Shown here: positions 1 to 6,784 of the stretch, one piece after another
Numbering within the stretch: position 1 is the first letter of the stretch
Layout of the letters: each line of letters starts with the position of its first letter
Source: an uncultured Bryobacterales bacterium
GTDB taxonomy: Bacteria > Acidobacteriota > Terriglobia > Bryobacterales > Bryobacteraceae
Direction: 5' to 3'
DNA length: 11,558 nt
NCBI GenBank assembly: GCA_937859895.1
Contig: CALMAV010000226.1
Span: 1 to 11,558 of the forward strand
The notes under the pieces: model-generated
Seen by the model: the letters and a program-made list of their open reading frames with translations, nothing else
Told to the model about the DNA's origin: nothing
Database searches by the model: none
Position numbers and translations under genes: made by a program

Positions 1-1331
1 ATGTCGTCCCGATGCTTGTACCAATCCCCAAGCGGTGCTGAGAGCGACCGTTTGTGTGCGAGCCGGATAGCACGATCAAATGCCACCCAGCACATCAGCC
101 GTGAATGCAGCATCTCACGCCCGCCTCCGCGGATTTCCCAGATGCCTTCGTCTGGCTTGCGCCAGTTATCGCCGAGCCAAGCCAACATCTGCTTGATTGC
201 CGCCCAACCCTCATATGGCAATGCGTGCCCATATTTGGAGTACAAGTAGCTGGCGTCGAATACTTCGCCGAAAATGTCTAATTGGGTTTGATCATGAGCG
301 CCATTGCCCGTACGAATTGGCTTTGAATCGAGATAGCCGCGTAGATGCGGGAGTTCGGTCTCTTCCAGGTCCGTTGAGCCATCGAGGCGGTACATGATGC
401 GCAGAGGTGCGCCTGAGCCATCGCTAATTTGGATGCGCGCACGCAGCCACTCCCAGAATTTATCGGCTTCTTCTCGATAGCCAAGTCTCATGAATGCGTA
501 CAGAGTGAATGCTGTATCGCGCAACCAGGTATACCGGTAGTCCCAATTGCGCTCACCACCGGGTACCTCAGGCAGACCAAATGTTGGCGCTGCGATGAGT
601 GACCCATATTTCTTGCTGGTCAGCAACTTCAAGACCAGGGCCGACCGGCAAACCACTTCGCGCCAGCGGCCTCGATATTGCGACTTCCCGCTCCACTCGC
701 GCCAGTACCGAAGTGTGTCAGACAGTTCGCGCTCTGTGGTGCTCAAAGTTAAAGATGAATAGGTTAGCTCGCTTTCAGCGCCTGGGACAAATGTGGCGCA
801 ACCGCCTTTTTGAAGAGTGAACTTCGCCCTCGCGGTTACGCCATCAACCGTGAGCGGCTCGGTTCCCTGCAATCGGAGTGCTTGACAGTCTCCACTGGTC
901 GGCACAAACAACACATCGGAGGTCTCTATGCAAGCTGTGTGGCCAACCCGCGCATAGTCAAAACCGGGACGGCATTGGAGCTGGAAGGTCACCGTGCCGT
1001 GAATGCATCGCACGACGCGTATTAATACGTTACGCTGGTCCTCGGCACCGACCGGCATGAAATCGGCTATCTCAGCGGACAGCTCGCCACAAAGGAAGCG
1101 CGTAATCAGAACGTTGGTCTCCGCGACATACATCTGCTTACAGACCATGTTTGTCATCTCAGGGATGACACTGTAAGACCCACCCTTCTCGTTATCTAGC
1201 AACGCCGCAAAGATGGTGGGGGAATCGAAGCGCGGGAAGCAGAAAAAGTCGATAGAGGAATCCAATCCGACCAACGCTGCGGTCGACATGTTTCCCACAA
1301 TGCCGTAATCTTCAATTCTTTCTAGAGCCAT
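1..1331 (-). CDS. Glycoside hydrolase family 15 protein (glucoamylase/trehalase-like), N-terminal 443 residues, C-terminus off the left edge
   Basis: The minus frame is open from the ATG at 1331 to the window edge. GH15 enzymes are inverting hydrolases that release glucose from alpha-glucans or trehalose. Residues 1-45 carry the bacterial GH15 opening (IEDYGIVGN, then SIDFF.FPRFDS and FAALLD). Residues 50-215 are the N-terminal beta-sandwich. The (alpha/alpha)6 barrel begins near 220, with the family signature RNWDYRYTWLRD at 261-272, QLDIFGEVFDA at 350-360, and GIWEIRGG at 396-403. E399 in GIWE is the likely general acid by analogy with the WE of fungal glucoamylases; the general base would lie in the missing C-terminal part. 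No signal peptide is seen, so it is probably cytoplasmic. The start was chosen because IEDYG follows it directly, as is usual in this family; GAGGGG sits only 1-2 nt before the ATG. It is divergent from the glycan operon. Glucoamylase versus trehalase cannot be decided here. Confidence 0.93.
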   Translation of the reverse strand, partial: MALERIEDYGIVGNMSTAALVGLDSSIDFFCFPRFDSPTIFAALLDNEKGGSYSVIPEMTNMVCKQMYVAETNVLITRFLCGELSAEIADFMPVGAEDQRNVLIRVVRCIHGTVTFQLQCRPGFDYARVGHTACIETSDVLFVPTSGDCQALRLQGTEPLTVDGVTARAKFTLQKGGCATFVPGAESELTYSSLTLSTTERELSDTLRYWREWSGKSQYRGRWREVVCRSALVLKLLTSKKYGSLIAAPTFGLPEVPGGERNWDYRYTWLRDTAFTLYAFMRLGYREEADKFWEWLRARIQISDGSGAPLRIMYRLDGSTDLEETELPHLRGYLDSKPIRTGNGAHDQTQLDIFGEVFDASYLYSKYGHALPYEGWAAIKQMLAWLGDNWRKPDEGIWEIRGGGREMLHSRLMCWVAFDRAIRLAHKRSLSAPLGDWYKHRDD

Positions 1332-1397
1332 TCCCCTCTATCTTCGCTTGATAAATCGGCGGACTAAAATGCAGTCGCCTAAAATTGAGGGGCAGGC
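1332..1397. promoter_or_regulatory. Divergent intergenic region between the GH15 gene and the glycan operon
   Basis: This 66-nt gap separates two outward-facing start codons, so both promoters, or parts of them, should lie here or inside the opposing 5' ends. TTGATA at 1348-1353 resembles a -35 element, but no good -10 box follows at 16-18 nt (TAAAAT at 1365-1370 is only 11 nt away), so I do not assign a sigma-70 promoter. No palindromic operator longer than a few bases was noticed. The location is supported by gene orientation; the elements are not resolved. Confidence 0.45.
1387..1392 (+). promoter_or_regulatory. Ribosome binding site of the GT2 gene
   Basis: GAGGGG lies 5 nt before the ATG at 1398. 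It is the only clear Shine-Dalgarno sequence at the head of the five-gene glycan operon and fixes the start of the first gene. Confidence 0.6.
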
Positions 1398-2354
1398 ATG
1401 GAATCAGTTTCGGTTATTGTGTGCTGCCGCAACGAGATTGCGATGATTGACCGGTTCCTGCAGTCGCTAGCCGCACAGACAGCCTCTGGCCTTTCAATAG
1501 AAGCGGTGATTGCTGATGGGTGCAGTTCGGATGGCACGCGTCAGCGCCTCAACGAGTTTGCTGCTCAACATTCCTGGGTACGGGTGATCGATAACGGACA
1601 ACGCATTGCAAGCACTGGGCTGAATGCAGCGCTGCGGCTTAGCAAGGGAATGATTATTGCGCGAATGGATGCGCACACCGAGTACGCGCCGGATTATCTT
1701 CGGGAATGTGTTCGGACCCTTCAGGAAACAGGTGCTTCGGCCGTTGGTGGTCCAGTTCGCATCAGAGCTGAATCCACGTGGCAGAAAGCTTTTGCGAACG
1801 CGGTTCAGTTCCGGCTCTTCAACGGCGGCTCCACCGTTTATGACACTAGGCTGGAAGGCTCGGTCGATTCAGTGCCGTATGGTTGCTGGCTGCGTGAAGT
1901 GCTGGAAGATGCCGGCGGTTTCGACCAATACATGGTGCGTAATCAGGATGATGAACTGAGCTTCCGCATCAAGCAAGCCGGTGGACTGATCTGGCAGTCG
2001 CCTCGCATCTGCTCTTTTTACTCTCCCCGGCGTTCCCCCATTGCTTTTGCCAAACAGTTCTTCGGGTACGGTTTCTGGAAGGTCCGCACCATGCGGAAGC
2101 ACCGCACGGTTGTAAGTGCTCGCCATCTTGCGCCAGTCGGAGCACTGAGCTTAGCCGCGGCGCTCTTCCCCTTTGGTTTGTTTTCACGGTCTGCCCGACG
2201 TCTTCTAGCAGCCATGACGGCCATGTACTGTGCTGCGATCCTGGCCACCGTACGCCGCCTGCAGCCAGCGCTATTAGCTCTCTTTCCCATTGCACATGCT
2301 TCTTATGGAGCAGGAACCTTAATGGCAATCCTGCAGGCTGAGTCGCGACCGTGA
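1398..2354 (+). CDS. Family 2 glycosyltransferase, ExoA-like, with C-terminal membrane segments
   Basis: 318 aa. Inverting GT2 enzymes transfer a sugar from a nucleotide donor to a lipid-linked glycan at the cytoplasmic face of the inner membrane. The GT-A fold starts at once with SVIVCCRNE (4-12), and the donor-binding IADGCSSDGT follows at 38-47. The metal-site region reads RMDAH at 89-93 (a DxH variant of DxD), with VGGP at 116-119. GGFD at 173-176 and QDDE at 183-186 hold the likely catalytic base, and R190 begins the R-x-K-x-A-GG stretch. Three hydrophobic segments follow at about 245-265, 268-285 and 290-312, as in succinoglycan ExoA proteins. It is the first gene of the operon; its TGA overlaps the GTG of the methyltransferase in GTGA (2351-2354). 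The family call is firm. Donor and acceptor sugars cannot be read from the sequence. Confidence 0.92.
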   Translation: MESVSVIVCCRNEIAMIDRFLQSLAAQTASGLSIEAVIADGCSSDGTRQRLNEFAAQHSWVRVIDNGQRIASTGLNAALRLSKGMIIARMDAHTEYAPDYLRECVRTLQETGASAVGGPVRIRAESTWQKAFANAVQFRLFNGGSTVYDTRLEGSVDSVPYGCWLREVLEDAGGFDQYMVRNQDDELSFRIKQAGGLIWQSPRICSFYSPRRSPIAFAKQFFGYGFWKVRTMRKHRTVVSARHLAPVGALSLAAALFPFGLFSRSARRLLAAMTAMYCAAILATVRRLQPALLALFPIAHASYGAGTLMAILQAESRP

Positions 2355-2992
2355 AAGCGGGCTCTGATGCCGTTTCTCTCTTCCTTCGCCAGCAGCTACT
2401 CGAATCCTTAGAGAGTCGCCTACTACCAATCCGACCCGATTACTGCTCCTCCCGCATGGCTGACGTCGGATGCGGCTACGGATACTGGCTTCAGAATTTC
2501 GTCGACATGAGCTTTCCGTCATCCCAGGTATTTGGACTCGATGGAGACCTTGCCCGTCTTCGCGACTCCTCTGCTCGGCCTGATGCGTCCAATGTCATTT
2601 GCGGCGATGCCCGGCATCTGCCGTGGCCTACGCGGACATTTGACATGGTGAGTCAATTTACTGTTTTCTCCTCGGTCCTCCTTTCCTCTGACCGTGAGCA
2701 GATATCGCGCGAGATGCTTCGTGTTCTTAAACCGGGAGGTCTCGTAATCTGGTATGACTTCTTTGCGCCCAACCTCCGAAATCGTAAGACTCGGGCCATC
2801 GGCAAACGCGAGCTAATGACTCTTTTCCCCGGATGCCCGATTCAGATACAGCGCGTGACTCTTGCGCCTCCGCTTGCGCGATTGGCTCTCCGTATCTCTC
2901 ATCGACTTGCGCGGACGCTGGGGACGATATCGCTTCTTTGCACACACTACCTTGCCCTCATCACTTGCCCTGGCCCGACCGCGGTGTTATGA
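2351..2992 (+). CDS. Class I SAM-dependent methyltransferase (Methyltransf_11 type) in the glycan operon
   Basis: 213 aa, starting at a GTG that overlaps the upstream stop by 4 nt. The SAM-binding motifs are in order: motif I DVGCGYG at 38-44, the acidic ribose-binding GLDGD at 62-66, GDARHLPW at 85-92, and the post-motif LKPGG at 126-130. The C-terminal third is basic and ends in a hydrophobic helix-like stretch (LAPPLARLA near 171-179, THYLAL near 198-203). This kind of tail is familiar to me from methyltransferases of polysaccharide loci and may contact the membrane. The likely role is O- or N-methylation of a sugar nucleotide or of the growing glycan. The substrate is not evident; the adjacent aminotransferase makes an amino sugar one candidate. 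Its stop overlaps the next start in ATGA (2989-2992). An internal ATG start near residue 36 would destroy motif I, so GTG is preferred. Confidence 0.85.
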   Translation: MKAGSDAVSLFLRQQLLESLESRLLPIRPDYCSSRMADVGCGYGYWLQNFVDMSFPSSQVFGLDGDLARLRDSSARPDASNVICGDARHLPWPTRTFDMVSQFTVFSSVLLSSDREQISREMLRVLKPGGLVIWYDFFAPNLRNRKTRAIGKRELMTLFPGCPIQIQRVTLAPPLARLALRISHRLARTLGTISLLCTHYLALITCPGPTAVL

Positions 2993-4125
2993 GCGAGATT
3001 CATCAGGTGCCCTTTTTTCGCGCAGACGTCGGGGCAGAGGAGATCGAACTTGTGGGGCAAGTACTGCGCTCAGGATGGCTGACTACCGGGCCTATGGTAG
3101 CCCAATTGGAAGCCGACTTCTGCAAGGCCACGGGCGCGCCATACGCCGTTGCTGTTACCTCCTGCACTTCGGGTCTGCATGCAACACTGATCGCTTCCGG
3201 CGTCGGTCCGGGTGATGAAGTCCTCACCACCCCCTACACATTTTGCGGATCGATCCAGGCGATTGAGGAAGCGGGCGCCCGGCCGGTTTTCGTCGATATT
3301 GGCAACGATCTGAACCTGGACGCAGACCTGCTCTCGCGACACATGAGTTTGAGAGTGAAGGCGATCCTTCCGATACACATCGCAGGCCTTCCGTGTGACA
3401 TGGTCGCTATCGATGCATTCGCCAAGCAGCATGGCCTGGCTGTCATTGAGGACGCTGCCCATGCCTTTGGCGCCACGCTTGACTCGTCTCTCAGTACTGC
3501 GGCCGTTCACAGCTTTTATGCAAATAAGAATCTGACCACCGGCGAAGGCGGAATGGTGACCACCTCTGACCCGGCCTTCGCTGGTCGCCTGCGCTGCCTG
3601 GTAAACCATGGCGTCCGACGCCTGCAATCTGGCCCGCTTGGTGCGTGGCAGTATGACGTAAAAGAGCGCGGACTCAAATACAACATGTCCGATATTCTGG
3701 CCGCGGTAGGTGTTGCTCAACTCCGCAATTGGCGTCAGCATCAGAAATCACGACAACGCATCGCCGACACTTACGCGCGAGCTTTCGTCGATTCACCGTA
3801 CTTATGTCTGCCGCCGGTTCACCCTGACGGAAATCATGGGTGGCATCTCTACGTTGTGCAACTCGAGGTGGAGCGTTTGAAGGCCAGCCGTGACCAGATT
3901 GCTACGGAGCTGATGTCGGCCGGCGTCGGTTGCAGCGTCCATTTCCGGCCGATCCCGCTGCATTCGTACTTCGAGCGTTACGGCCCGCTTTCCCAGTGGC
4001 CGAATGTCGAACGGCTCTATCCGCGTGTGTTGTCTCTGCCGATTTTCCCTGCAATGACGGATGACGAGCAGCAATTCGTCATTGGACGCGTTCACAGGGT
4101 GTTGGAAGCAAACGCTGTATGTTAA
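2989..4125 (+). CDS. DegT/DnrJ/EryC1/StrS-family PLP-dependent sugar aminotransferase
   Basis: 378 aa, the usual size for the family. It converts a keto-sugar nucleotide to the amino sugar using PLP, normally with glutamate as donor. Visible features are the N-terminal RSGWLTTGP (27-35), the PLP-phosphate-binding SCTSGLHA (58-65), PYTF at 82-85, EDAAHAFGA at 154-162 with D155 contacting the PLP ring nitrogen, and the lysine K180 in FYANKNLTTGEGGM, which forms the internal aldimine. The C-terminal small domain has the HLYVVQ strand and VHFRPIPLH typical of PglE/ArnB-like enzymes. The frame is open upstream to 2833, but that would add 52 non-homologous residues inside the methyltransferase. The ATG at 2989 gives the family N-terminus (VPFFRADVG) and an ATGA overlap. 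The substrate is probably a UDP-4-keto-6-deoxy-hexose from a dehydratase (inference). Confidence 0.93.
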   Translation: MSEIHQVPFFRADVGAEEIELVGQVLRSGWLTTGPMVAQLEADFCKATGAPYAVAVTSCTSGLHATLIASGVGPGDEVLTTPYTFCGSIQAIEEAGARPVFVDIGNDLNLDADLLSRHMSLRVKAILPIHIAGLPCDMVAIDAFAKQHGLAVIEDAAHAFGATLDSSLSTAAVHSFYANKNLTTGEGGMVTTSDPAFAGRLRCLVNHGVRRLQSGPLGAWQYDVKERGLKYNMSDILAAVGVAQLRNWRQHQKSRQRIADTYARAFVDSPYLCLPPVHPDGNHGWHLYVVQLEVERLKASRDQIATELMSAGVGCSVHFRPIPLHSYFERYGPLSQWPNVERLYPRVLSLPIFPAMTDDEQQFVIGRVHRVLEANAVC

Positions 4126-4670
4126 GCCGCGTCCTTTCTGCTACTGGATTGCTTTTGTTAAGTCCAATCTTTCTGGCCGTCGGTTTAGTCGTCTATGCTG
4201 ACCTCCGTCGGCCGGTCTTGTTCTTTCAAACGCGCGTCGGAAGGAACTATCAGCCTTTCCTAATCTGGAAGTTCCGAACTATGCAGGACGGACGCACCAC
4301 GGCTGTTACGCGATGGCTACGCCGCAGTCACTTGGACGAATTACCGCAACTCATTAACATCATGCGAGGCGATATGGCGTTAGTCGGGCCGCGCCCCGAG
4401 GTGCCGAAGTTTGTCACCCCTAATGATCTATGGTCCAAAGTTCTTTCAGTCAGGCCGGGGCTGTTCGACGCTGCGTCGCTCCATTTCTTAGACGAAGAGC
4501 GGCTCTTATCCGGCGCTGCTGATCCCGACCAGGTCTATCGAACCGGCATTCTGCCGCAGAAGCTTGCTCTTAGCGCAGAGTACCTTGTTGGCCGCAGCAC
4601 TCGCACCGACACCGCGCTTCTATTTCGAGCTGGGTGGATAGTGTTGAAAGGGTTTCTCGTTGCGGCTTGA
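4119..4670 (+). CDS. Bacterial sugar transferase: monotopic phosphoglycosyl transferase (PglC/WcaJ-type catalytic domain)
   Basis: 183 aa. These enzymes start glycan synthesis by moving a phospho-sugar from UDP-sugar to undecaprenyl phosphate. The N-terminal hydrophobic helix (about 5-27) contains the Ser-Pro break (S15-P16) that forms a re-entrant membrane helix in PglC. KFRTM is at 51-55, the catalytic Asp-Glu dyad is D73-E74 in HLDELPQL, and RGDMALVGPRPE lies at 83-94. The loop between KFRTM and the TRWLRR helix is only about 8 residues, much shorter than in Campylobacter PglC. After VRPG (111-114) the sequence reads LFDAAS rather than the common ITGLAQ, and ILPQKL (144-149) follows, marking a separate subfamily. 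There is no extra TM bundle as in WbaP/WcaJ, so this is the minimal catalytic form. The start overlaps the aminotransferase stop by 7 nt. The sugar specificity is unknown. Confidence 0.92.
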   Translation: MLSRVLSATGLLLLSPIFLAVGLVVYADLRRPVLFFQTRVGRNYQPFLIWKFRTMQDGRTTAVTRWLRRSHLDELPQLINIMRGDMALVGPRPEVPKFVTPNDLWSKVLSVRPGLFDAASLHFLDEERLLSGAADPDQVYRTGILPQKLALSAEYLVGRSTRTDTALLFRAGWIVLKGFLVAA

Positions 4671-5658
4671 TTCCGCTTTCACCGCCAGGCTGTTGGGACG
4701 ACGGGAAGAAACGCCGGAGTTGCCGCCTGACTTACTGGAGGGCCAGACGATACTGGTGACCGGTGCCGGCGGCTCCATCGGCTCCGCGGTATGCCGTGCT
4801 CTTTCTGCCACCAATTGCCGAACGGTTATTGCTCTCGACAACCACGAACTGGCACTGCTCAGTCTGCAGGGCCGCTACCAACTCGAACTGCTGGATTTGC
4901 GAAACGATGCGGCAGTCGCAGAGTTGCTGGAGCGCTGCAAGCCGGACGTGGTCATCCATACGGCTGCTTATAAGCACCTACCTCTGCTCCAGAAGTTCCC
5001 CTTTGCTGCCTTTGAGAACAACACGCTCGTGACCGCCCGGTTGACTCGGCTCTCGCGACAACTCAACGTGCCACGCTTTCTCTTTTTATCGAGCGATAAA
5101 GCTTCCGATCCGGTGAGTATTCTCGGCAAGTCAAAGCGCCTCGCCGAAATGACGCTCTTCAATGAGAGCCAGGCGGCCCTGCGTTGCGCAAATGTTCTTG
5201 GCTCGTCCGGCAGTGTTCTTCGTGTCTGGAGCGAGCAGCTGGCACAGGGCAAACCACTAACCGTAGCTCGGAATGCCGAACGTCTCTTCATCAGTCCTGG
5301 CGAGGCAGTGTCGGCGCTGCTTACTCTTGCCCATGCACGCGAGATGCACGGGCTGTTTGCTCCGGCTGCCGCCTCTCCGGTCCTCATTAGGGATCTTGCC
5401 ACGCGCTTCTTGTGCGCGCAAAATGCCAATTGGCCACAGGGGACGTCAACTCTCACTCAGGCTGAAAAAGAGAGCGAGGCTTTGTGTTCCGCAAACGAAT
5501 CCCTACAGCGCACCCGGTCGAAGCATTTACTGCAAATCATGGAGCAATCGCCTGCTGCGACCAACTCTTCTTCCATATTCGAACGAATCGAGGAAGCCTG
5601 TCAGCGTCGCGACCTGCCGCTTCTTCTCAAGACCGTTGACGAAGCGTTACGCCGCTGA
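4660..5658 (+). CDS. FlaA1/CapD-type nucleotide-sugar dehydratase/epimerase, soluble and divergent
   Basis: 332 aa, SDR-extended fold. Relatives convert UDP-GlcNAc to 4-keto-6-deoxy sugars or 4-epimers using bound NAD(P). The Rossmann motif GAGGSIG lies at 35-41, followed by DLRND (79-83), HTAAYKH (100-106), ENN (119-121), and SSDKASDP at 144-151, whose Asp-Lys pair is catalytic in PglF-type dehydratases. The usual Tyr or Met of the YxxxK position is Leu155 (LGKSK, 155-159). NVLGSSGSV (178-186) is intact. The C-terminal RPGEKLYEE element of the family is degraded to LTQAEKESEAL. The four-helix membrane domain of CapD/WbpM is absent, and residues 1-29 match only the linker before the Rossmann domain. 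The start is TTG at 4660, with AAAGGG 8 nt upstream and an 11-nt overlap with the preceding gene; there is no ATG before motif I. The fold is sure; catalytic competence is uncertain. Confidence 0.85.
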   Translation: MRLDSAFTARLLGRREETPELPPDLLEGQTILVTGAGGSIGSAVCRALSATNCRTVIALDNHELALLSLQGRYQLELLDLRNDAAVAELLERCKPDVVIHTAAYKHLPLLQKFPFAAFENNTLVTARLTRLSRQLNVPRFLFLSSDKASDPVSILGKSKRLAEMTLFNESQAALRCANVLGSSGSVLRVWSEQLAQGKPLTVARNAERLFISPGEAVSALLTLAHAREMHGLFAPAAASPVLIRDLATRFLCAQNANWPQGTSTLTQAEKESEALCSANESLQRTRSKHLLQIMEQSPAATNSSSIFERIEEACQRRDLPLLLKTVDEALRR

Positions 5659-6144
5659 ATGGAGCGGGTGATTGATCGCCTGCGGAATGGTCCAGCAATC
5701 ACGGCGCTGCCAATCGCGTCGTGATCGCCCCATCCAGGCAGAGCTCTCCGGGACAGACCGCAACAACTGCCAGCGCGGCTCAATGGAACGCATCAGCGAC
5801 CAGGTTGGGACCCCTTCAAAGTCTACCGACCATTCCGGGTCTACGCTGTGCCCATGCACTGTCTCGCGGCGGTGCCGAATACGAACCGGGCAGATACGTG
5901 TCCCGGAAAACAGGCAGAATGAAATAGTCAAAGCCGTCTGGAGATGCACGTCAGGCAAGCTGTCACCAGTTTCAAAGCGATAGAACGTGCCGGTCGCCAG
6001 GCGGCCCTCAGAGATCAGGTCGGTCAACCACCACTTCCCTTCAGATGCCGTTTCCGCCCGGTACGTCACTTCGCCCAGCAGATGCAAAGCCCCGTTCTTA
6101 TTCGTCTCGAACAGCTCAAAGGTCCGTAGGGTGAATTGTTGCAT
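5647..6144 (-). CDS. Hypothetical Trp-rich protein, 165 aa
   Basis: I do not recognise the family. The frame shows high GC at third codon positions and many CTG leucine codons, like its neighbours, which favours real coding. The ATG at 6144 is preceded by AGGAG about 11 nt away. An in-frame TTG at 6174 would add ten residues but would place AGGAG inside the gene. No signal peptide or TM segment is evident. The N-terminal half looks like a mixed beta domain (residues 1-95). The C-terminal half is basic, and the whole protein has eight Trp residues (38, 39, 105, 115, 125, 137, 145, 151). Its 3' end overlaps that of the dehydratase gene by 12 nt, tail to tail, and its 5' end is divergent from aroK, so it is a single-gene unit between two operons. 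The last 30 residues are low in recognisable structure. It may be lineage-specific. Confidence 0.6.
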   Translation of the reverse strand: MQQFTLRTFELFETNKNGALHLLGEVTYRAETASEGKWWLTDLISEGRLATGTFYRFETGDSLPDVHLQTALTISFCLFSGTRICPVRIRHRRETVHGHSVDPEWSVDFEGVPTWSLMRSIEPRWQLLRSVPESSAWMGRSRRDWQRRDCWTIPQAINHPLHSAA

Positions 6145-6217
6145 TGGAATTCGGGTCTCCTGGTTTCCAAACAATTGCGACTTGATATGTTTTGAAAGCC
6201 GCTACTAAGAAGGTGGG
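6145..6217. promoter_or_regulatory. Divergent intergenic region between the hypothetical gene and aroK
   Basis: A 73-nt gap separates two outward-facing start codons. On the plus strand TTGATA near 6182 and TACTAA about 15 nt downstream could form a weak promoter for aroK. The spacing is short and the match poor, so this is only suggestive. AAGAAGG just before the ATG at 6218 serves as the ribosome binding site for aroK. Confidence 0.35.
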
Positions 6218-6784
6218 ATGAACTCCGCTTTTTTCGCAGAGCTTACGATCATAGACATGCACCTGAAGCTGAAGCGTACGCCAGGGCTCTACCTGGTGGG
6301 CTTCATGGCCTCCGGAAAAACCACGGTTGGCTCCATGCTCGCCCGGCATCTCGGCTGGGAATTCATTGACGTTGACGCGGAAATCGAGCGTCTGGAGAAT
6401 CGCTCAGTTGCACAGATTTTTTGGGACGAAGGAGAAGCGGCGTTCCGCGACCTTGAGACCTCTGCTATTCAGAAGCTTGTACAGCAGATACAAACCGGCA
6501 CGCCGCGCGTAGTTGCTTTGGGCGGCGGCGCTTTCATTCAGGAGCGGAACTGGCAGATGTTGAAAGACAACGGCATTACGGTCTGGCTTGATTGCCCTCT
6601 CAACTTAGTGCATCAGCGGCTGGGCAACGACACGACTCGTCCTCTTGCAACAGACCGGCAGAAGCTTGCGCGCCTGTATGAGGATCGGCGACCCCTCTAC
6701 TCGCGCGCTGACTTCCGAATCGACGTTGATGGCGACGACGTCTCCTCCCTTGTGGCCCGGATTGCGGCTCTCTCGATTTTCTAA
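6218..6784 (+). CDS. aroK: Shikimate kinase
   Basis: 188 aa. It phosphorylates shikimate at O3 with ATP in the chorismate pathway, in the cytoplasm. The P-loop GFMASGKT is at 28-35. DVD at 51-53 holds the shikimate-binding Asp, FRDLE at 76-80 the Arg and Glu of the substrate domain, and GGG at 102-104 the shikimate-contacting glycine loop. R141 in TRPL belongs to the LID, and R158 in RRPLY is the second shikimate-binding Arg. All diagnostic residues are present, so a switch to gluconate kinase is unlikely. The ATG at 6218 has a good AAGAAGG upstream but gives an N-terminus about 13 residues longer than usual; ATG 6257 is an alternative with a weaker site. The stop abuts the glycerate kinase start (TAA then ATG), so the two are probably co-translated. 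No aroB or other shikimate gene is adjacent. Confidence 0.92.
   Translation: MNSAFFAELTIIDMHLKLKRTPGLYLVGFMASGKTTVGSMLARHLGWEFIDVDAEIERLENRSVAQIFWDEGEAAFRDLETSAIQKLVQQIQTGTPRVVALGGGAFIQERNWQMLKDNGITVWLDCPLNLVHQRLGNDTTRPLATDRQKLARLYEDRRPLYSRADFRIDVDGDDVSSLVARIAALSIF

Noticed and set aside
278..484. Small minus-strand gene of 68 codons within the GH15 region
   Set aside because: It is in a different frame from the continuous GH15 reading frame, which shows clear homology across the same bases.
1348..1370. Sigma-70 promoter (TTGATA with TAAAAT) for the glycan operon
   Set aside because: The spacing is 11 nt instead of about 17, and no other -10 box fits.
2833..2988. Upstream in-frame extension of the aminotransferase (start at 2833)
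   Set aside because: The 52 extra residues lie inside the methyltransferase gene and resemble no aminotransferase N-terminus; ATG 2989 gives the family start and an ATGA overlap.
3070..3741. Long antisense open frame (223 codons) opposite the aminotransferase
   Set aside because: Its predicted protein has no recognisable domain and it is fully explained as a mirror of a strongly conserved gene.
4169..4360. Apparent loss of the catalytic Asp-Glu dyad in the phosphoglycosyl transferase
   Set aside because: The shortened loop suggested this at first, but the dyad lies in LDELPQL and is intact (D73-E74).
4968..5456. Antisense open frame of 162 codons opposite the dehydratase gene
   Set aside because: Arg/Ser-rich translation without family features; a shadow of the real gene.
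5672..5983. Plus-strand open frame of 103 codons opposite the Trp-rich gene
   Set aside because: Low-complexity Arg/Ser/Gln composition and no ribosome binding site; the minus frame has better codon-position bias.
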